From NCBI GenBank assembly GCA_963742105.1, contig CAVUKN010000007.1:2218271-2282270 (forward strand): DNA of 64,000 nt, read 5' to 3'. Shown here piece by piece: positions 60,883-64,000 of this stretch. The number at the start of each line of letters is the position of its first letter. Within the stretch, counting starts at the first letter, position 1. The translations under genes and the position numbers were made by a program. Origin of the DNA: Gp6-AA40 sp963742105 (GTDB taxonomy: Bacteria; Acidobacteriota; Vicinamibacteria; Vicinamibacterales; UBA2999). The notes under the pieces were generated by a model. The model was not told where the DNA came from. It saw nothing but the letters and a program-made list of their open reading frames with translations, and did no database searches.

Positions 60883-61601
60883 ACTCTACATGGAAGCCGC
60901 TCATCATGGCCTCACCATGTATTCCCACCGTCCCGGACGATTCACGACCTGAGGCTTGGTCCGGTGGCGCGAACCGCAGGTTCAAGCCAACGTGAGATCA
61001 CTCTGTATCCCGCCTTTTCGCGAGCAGCTATGCGCCTCGCTTATGCTTCTGTCCACGGGATGATGAGGTGACTTTCGCGGCAGTCCTTTTCACCTTCACC
61101 GTGAGAAGCCCCGGCACCACCGCGACGATCACCACCTCCACCTCCACCCCGGACATTGCCATCCGCGCAGGTTCACCCGCCACCGGTGATGGCCTACACA
61201 ATCGCACCTGCCGCATCTTGGATTCGCGCTCGCATTCGAACTGAAGGGCCTGCAGATGGTTTCGGTGGTCCCGGCGCGGGGCCTGTGGGTCACTGCAGGG
61301 AGGTCGGTTTCCGGTGTGCGGAACAGCGAGTGCACCATCAGCTGCGGGAGCAGCGGGGACTCCCCGTGAAACCCCATGCTTCGGGCGTCGTCGTGACATT
61401 CATATTCGGCATTTATTAACCGCCCTTGCGGTTGCTGGCGTTCTCGCACGCCCGCGGCGTGTGCCGCATTGAACAGCCGCGACGGCTGTGATCTGCAATC
61501 CTCCTCCGGCCTCTGACACTACCTCCAAAGAAAGCGGCGTCTCAGGACGAGGGCCCGCCCGTAACCCGCCGTCACGGAAACACATTCAGGAGATCCAAGG
61601 T
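60883..61601. other. Stretch without a confident gene
   Basis: About 720 bp. A minus-strand frame (61028-61399) contains VEVEVVIVAVVPGLLTVKVK, which could be a short beta sheet, but its start and rest are unconvincing. The plus-strand start of the gene at 61602 is preceded by AGGAG 10 nt upstream. Nothing else is recognised. Confidence 0.35.
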
Positions 61602-62123
61602 ATGACGACTTCCACAAGAACCTACCTCACAGTAATAGCGGTGACCATGTTCGTGACAAGTGTCATCGGGGGTGCCGTCGCAGCCCCCGCAAAGGGAGAG
61701 AAGTCGGACAAGCCGGTGACGTTCAGCGGGTCGTTCCAGGGACATGAAGACGACGTCCTGCAGGGTAATCCGCCTACCGCAATCGCGGTGGATGGAAGGG
61801 CCGAGGGAATCGCTACCCACCTTGGTCGATTTACCTGGACCTGGAATGTCACCGTGATGCTTCCTATCGGTTCCGCCACCGGATCCGGGCAGTTGACTGC
61901 AGCCAACGGAGACACCATCGACGCCACGATAGTGGGCCAAGGGGACCCGACTGACACGCCCGGCCTCAACCGCATTGTGGAAATTGCCACGATCACCGGT
62001 GGAACAGGTCGATTCTCGAACGCTCAGGGGAGCTTCACGCTCGAGCGCCTCGTGGACCTGAATACAGGCCTCACGTCCGGGTCGTTCCAAGGCACAGTAT
62101 CGTCACCGAGTTCTCGCCGTTAG
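61602..62123 (+). CDS. Secreted protein of unknown function
   Basis: The ATG at 61602 starts a signal peptide (MTTSTRTYLTVIAVTMFVTS then VIGGAVAAP). The 173-residue protein has a beta-rich body with GSFQGHEDDVLQGNPPTAIA, GIATHLGRFTWTWNVTVMLP, GSGQLTAANGDTIDATIVGQ and IATITGGTGRFSNAQGSFTL. The TGG-TGRF-NA-GSF block recurs in a family of small secreted soil-bacterial proteins (one beta barrel, similar to allene-oxide-cyclase-like folds by eye). No activity known. Upstream in-frame codons to 61488 lack a signal. Confidence 0.7.
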   Translation: MTTSTRTYLTVIAVTMFVTSVIGGAVAAPAKGEKSDKPVTFSGSFQGHEDDVLQGNPPTAIAVDGRAEGIATHLGRFTWTWNVTVMLPIGSATGSGQLTAANGDTIDATIVGQGDPTDTPGLNRIVEIATITGGTGRFSNAQGSFTLERLVDLNTGLTSGSFQGTVSSPSSRR

Positions 62124-62171
62124 CGGCTGTGATAGGCGGGCCAGACGCTTGTCTGAATCCGCTTACGTCAC

Positions 62172-62258
62172 CTACCGCCGCGTCTCGCTCGCCACACAAC
62201 GGCCAGGAGCGCGGAAAAACATGACAACAACGGTCCAGATCAGGACACCGCGATTCAT
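62172..62258 (-). CDS. Possible very small leaderless membrane peptide
   Basis: A 28-residue frame, MNRGVLIWTVVVMFFRAPGR, begins 7 nt after TATACT (minus strand 62266-62271). A frame change near residue 16 would extend the hydrophobic part as ALLAVVWRARR. Weak, but the leaderless spacing matches that of the paralogue promoters. Confidence 0.25.
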   Translation of the reverse strand: MNRGVLIWTVVVMFFRAPGRCVASETRR

Positions 62259-62317
62259 GCTGCGAAGTATAAGGTCGAGAGGGTGGCGCTGCTGGATGCG
62301 GAACCAGCTGGTGGGAC

Positions 62318-62444
62318 GGTGATGATGGTGATGATGGTGAGAGGGTTTTTATCTTCTTCCTACGGAGAAATGAAAAATACTTGCTGCTGATTTTCTATTT
62401 ATCTGGAGAGAGAAGATGGAAAGGGTCTCACCATCGTCACCGCC
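62318..62444. repeat. AT-core palindrome family B, copy 2
   Basis: Left arm: two perfect GGTGATGAT units from 62318 then GGTGAGAGGGTTTTTATC. Right arm inverted: GGTGACGAT, GGTGAGACCC, TTTCCATCTTC. The core ATGAAAAATACTTGCTGCTG then ATTTTCTATTT aligns with copy 1. Confidence 0.68.
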
Positions 62445-62648
62445 GATTCTGATCACCCAACAGACGACATACATCGAATCCCTTCGCAGGCCGGCTGTTG
62501 ACGGCGGGAACCACTCTACGTCACCAACCAGACCGCGAAGTCACGCCACGCGGAGATTGATGGGACACCGATGAAGAAGACCACATTGAAGCTGAAGACG
62601 AACTGGGCTTGATCCGGTTTCGTGGACACGTTCCGAAAGGTGGATACG

Positions 62649-62967
62649 ATGTCCCGACCGATGGCAGAGACGCTCAAGCGCCGGCCGCGCCGGCAATTCG
62701 ATGACGACTTCAAGGCCCAGGCGGTCCGGCTCGTGCTCGACGAGGGCAAGAGCGGTCCGGCGACCGCGCGCGACCTCGATCTGACCGAGTCCCGTCTGCG
62801 CACGTGGGTGGAGCGGGCGCGTGCGGACCGGACGCACGGGAAGACCGGGCTGACGACGGCCGAGCGCGAGGAGCTGGCGCGCCTCCGGAAAGAGAATCGC
62901 GAGTCTGCGGACGGAGCGCGAAATCCTAAAAAAAGCCGCGGCCTTCTTCGCGAAGCACCAGCAGTGA
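62649..62967 (+). pseudogene. IS3-family OrfA, frameshifted
   Basis: The helix-turn-helix part is clear: PRRQFDDDFKAQAVRLVLDE, TARDLDLTESRLRTWVERAR and a leucine-zipper-like end (REELARLRKENRE). A T inserted near 62904 throws the frame off; after it, LRTEREILKKAAAFFAKHQQ continues in another frame to the TGA ending at 62967. A run of seven A then G (62928-62935) is the slippery site used by IS3 elements for the -1 frameshift to OrfAB. Confidence 0.75.
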
Positions 62968-63828
62968 AGTTTCGCTTGGATCGCGACGGAGAAGGCCACC
63001 TTCCGAATCAGAGCGCTGTGCCGGGCGCTCGACGTGACGCCGAGCGGCTTCTACGCGTGGAGCCGTCGGCCGGAATCGCCGCGTGTGGCGCGCGATCGGC
63101 ACCTCAAGGTGTTGGTCCGCACGTCGTTCACGACGAGCCGGCAGCGGTACGGCAGCCCGCGCATCCACGAGGATCTGCTGGAGCAGGATGAGCGCGTCAG
63201 TCGGAAGCGGGTGATCCGGTTGATGCAGGAGGACAGGCTGAAGGCCCGCCTGCGCAAGCGGTTCAGATGCACCACGATGAGCGATCACGACCAGCCAGTC
63301 GCGGCCAATCTGCTGGACCGGCAGTTCACGGCCGAGCGACCGAATCAGCGCTGGGTCGGCGACACGACGGAGTTCGTGATCGGCGAGAGCGGCAAGCTGT
63401 ATCTGGCCGCGATCCTCGATCTGTACTCGCGGTTCGTCGTCGGCTGGGCCGTCAGCGCCGTGAACGACCGGCATCTGACGATCAAGGCGCTCGAGATGGC
63501 GGTGAAGCGGCGCGGTCCCGAGGCCGGGCTGCTCCATCACTCGGACCAGGGCTGCACGTACGCGAGCGAGGACTACCAGCGCCGTCCTCGACGCGCGCGG
63601 CATCACCTGCAGCATGAGTCGCCGCGGCAATTGCTACGACAACGCGGTGATGGAGAGCTTCTTCTCGACGGTGAAGAGCGAGCTCGGCCGATCGCTTCGA
63701 CAGCTTCGGCGAGGCCAAGATGGAGCTTGTTCGACTACATCGAGGTGTTCTACAACCAGCGGCGTCGTCATTCGACGCTCGGCCAGATCAGTCCGGCCGC
63801 CTTCGAACGATGCGCATCAGCGGCGTAG
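62964..63828 (+). pseudogene. IS3-family OrfB transposase, frameshifted
   Basis: VKFR then, after a frame change, IATEKATFRIRALCRALDVT and PSGFYAWSRRPESP begins OrfB. The DDE residues are in WVGDTTEF (D), HHSDQGCTYAS (D) and, in a second frame, RGNCYDNAVMESFFSTVKSE (E). The rve-type integrase end returns in a further frame as LFDYIEVFYNQRRRHSTLG and FERC. At least three frame changes are needed, so no full transposase is made. Confidence 0.75.
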
Positions 63829-64000
63829 TGGTGACGGTGGGGCACTCGATGGCAGCCAGCATTCCCACGCCCTGCACGACGGGCACGCCATCGAGCGCCC
63901 GTCGACTTTCTTCGAGCACGCTGAAAGGAGACAACTCAGGCGACTGATTCGATAGCGGATCGACTTAACTGACCCGTCCACCGAATCGGATCAGGCCCAA

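Larger units (their letters stand above)
62604..63999 (+). mobile_element. IS3-family insertion sequence with intact inverted repeats
   Basis: Left end TGGGCTTGATCCGGTTTC and right end (inverted) TGGGCCTGATCCGATTCG extend to 26 bp with about 20 identical. The two transposase reading frames lie between. The element is about 1396 bp and ends at the window edge, so target duplication on the right cannot be checked. The right end is 1 bp from the window end. Confidence 0.8.

Noticed and set aside
61028..61399. Minus-strand frame with a VEVEVVIVAVV segment
   Set aside because: The start is unclear and the rest has no protein-like pattern; only a short beta-like stretch supports it.
62281..62345. 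GGTGATGAT repeats as a CRISPR or simple microsatellite
   Set aside because: Only two to three 9-bp units without spacers, and the inverted partner arm 90 bp away shows it is part of a palindromic element.

Overview
The window reads as chromosomal DNA of a high-GC soil-type bacterium, most likely an acidobacterium of the Vicinamibacteria kind. The pointers are gene families typical of that group: serine/threonine kinases fused to a membrane span and a TolB/WD40-like propeller (three copies), TIGR02999-type ECF sigma factors (two), an OmpR-type winged helix fused to TPRs (two), VWFA-related acidobacterial secreted proteins, a PQQ/cytochrome c dehydrogenase and a PEP-CTERM protein. This is inference from families recognised by eye. 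No rRNA, tRNA or CRISPR array was recognised.

Layout. 1-4.4 kb (minus strand): a phosphoribosyltransferase cut by the edge, a primary-like sigma-70 factor, a secreted CXXCH protein, a YwiC-like membrane protein and a small conserved protein. 4.6-8.0 kb: a 1130-residue protein of unknown N-terminus with a C-terminal alpha/beta-hydrolase. 8-14.4 kb: small stress-type or structural proteins, DUF3072 and DUF1003 proteins, and two members of a small basic protein family. 14.5-26.6 kb: a secreted beta-helix protein followed by a decayed zone with a frameshifted P-loop protein, an internally deleted serine hydrolase, an acetyltransferase stub, a hydrolase fragment, a frameshifted TPR gene, a truncated VWFA gene and a frameshifted PQQ enzyme. 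26.8-39 kb: small membrane proteins, hydrolases, two winged-helix/TPR regulators, acetyltransferases, a metallo-beta-lactamase-fold enzyme, a cupin and zinc-ribbon microproteins. 39.6-53 kb: a signalling block of three kinase-propeller receptors, two ECF sigma factors, a metzincin-like protease, remnants of IS256 and LigD, and an attC-like site. 53-62 kb: many very small genes (zinc ribbons, PilZ, receiver domains, two more members of the basic protein family) among palindromic repeats. 62.6-64 kb: a complete-ended IS3-family element with broken reading frames.

The most unusual signals are non-coding. Three of the four small basic paralogues have the same TATCAT hexamer exactly 6 nt before the start codon, which implies leaderless mRNAs. 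Two families of palindromic elements carry tandem 9-bp repeats in their arms. A third repeat folds into a hairpin whose upper stem differs between copies yet stays paired. One paralogue is bracketed by two of the palindromic elements.

How it fits together: the three receptor kinases, the ECF factors and the winged-helix/TPR regulators suggest a genome rich in extracytoplasmic sensing. The secreted enzymes (beta-helix protein, PQQ dehydrogenase, proteases, hydrolases) suit a heterotroph living on complex organic matter. Long genes of 600-1100 codons are intact while many medium ones are broken, so real gene decay is likelier than uniform sequencing error, though single-base indel errors cannot be excluded from one sequence.
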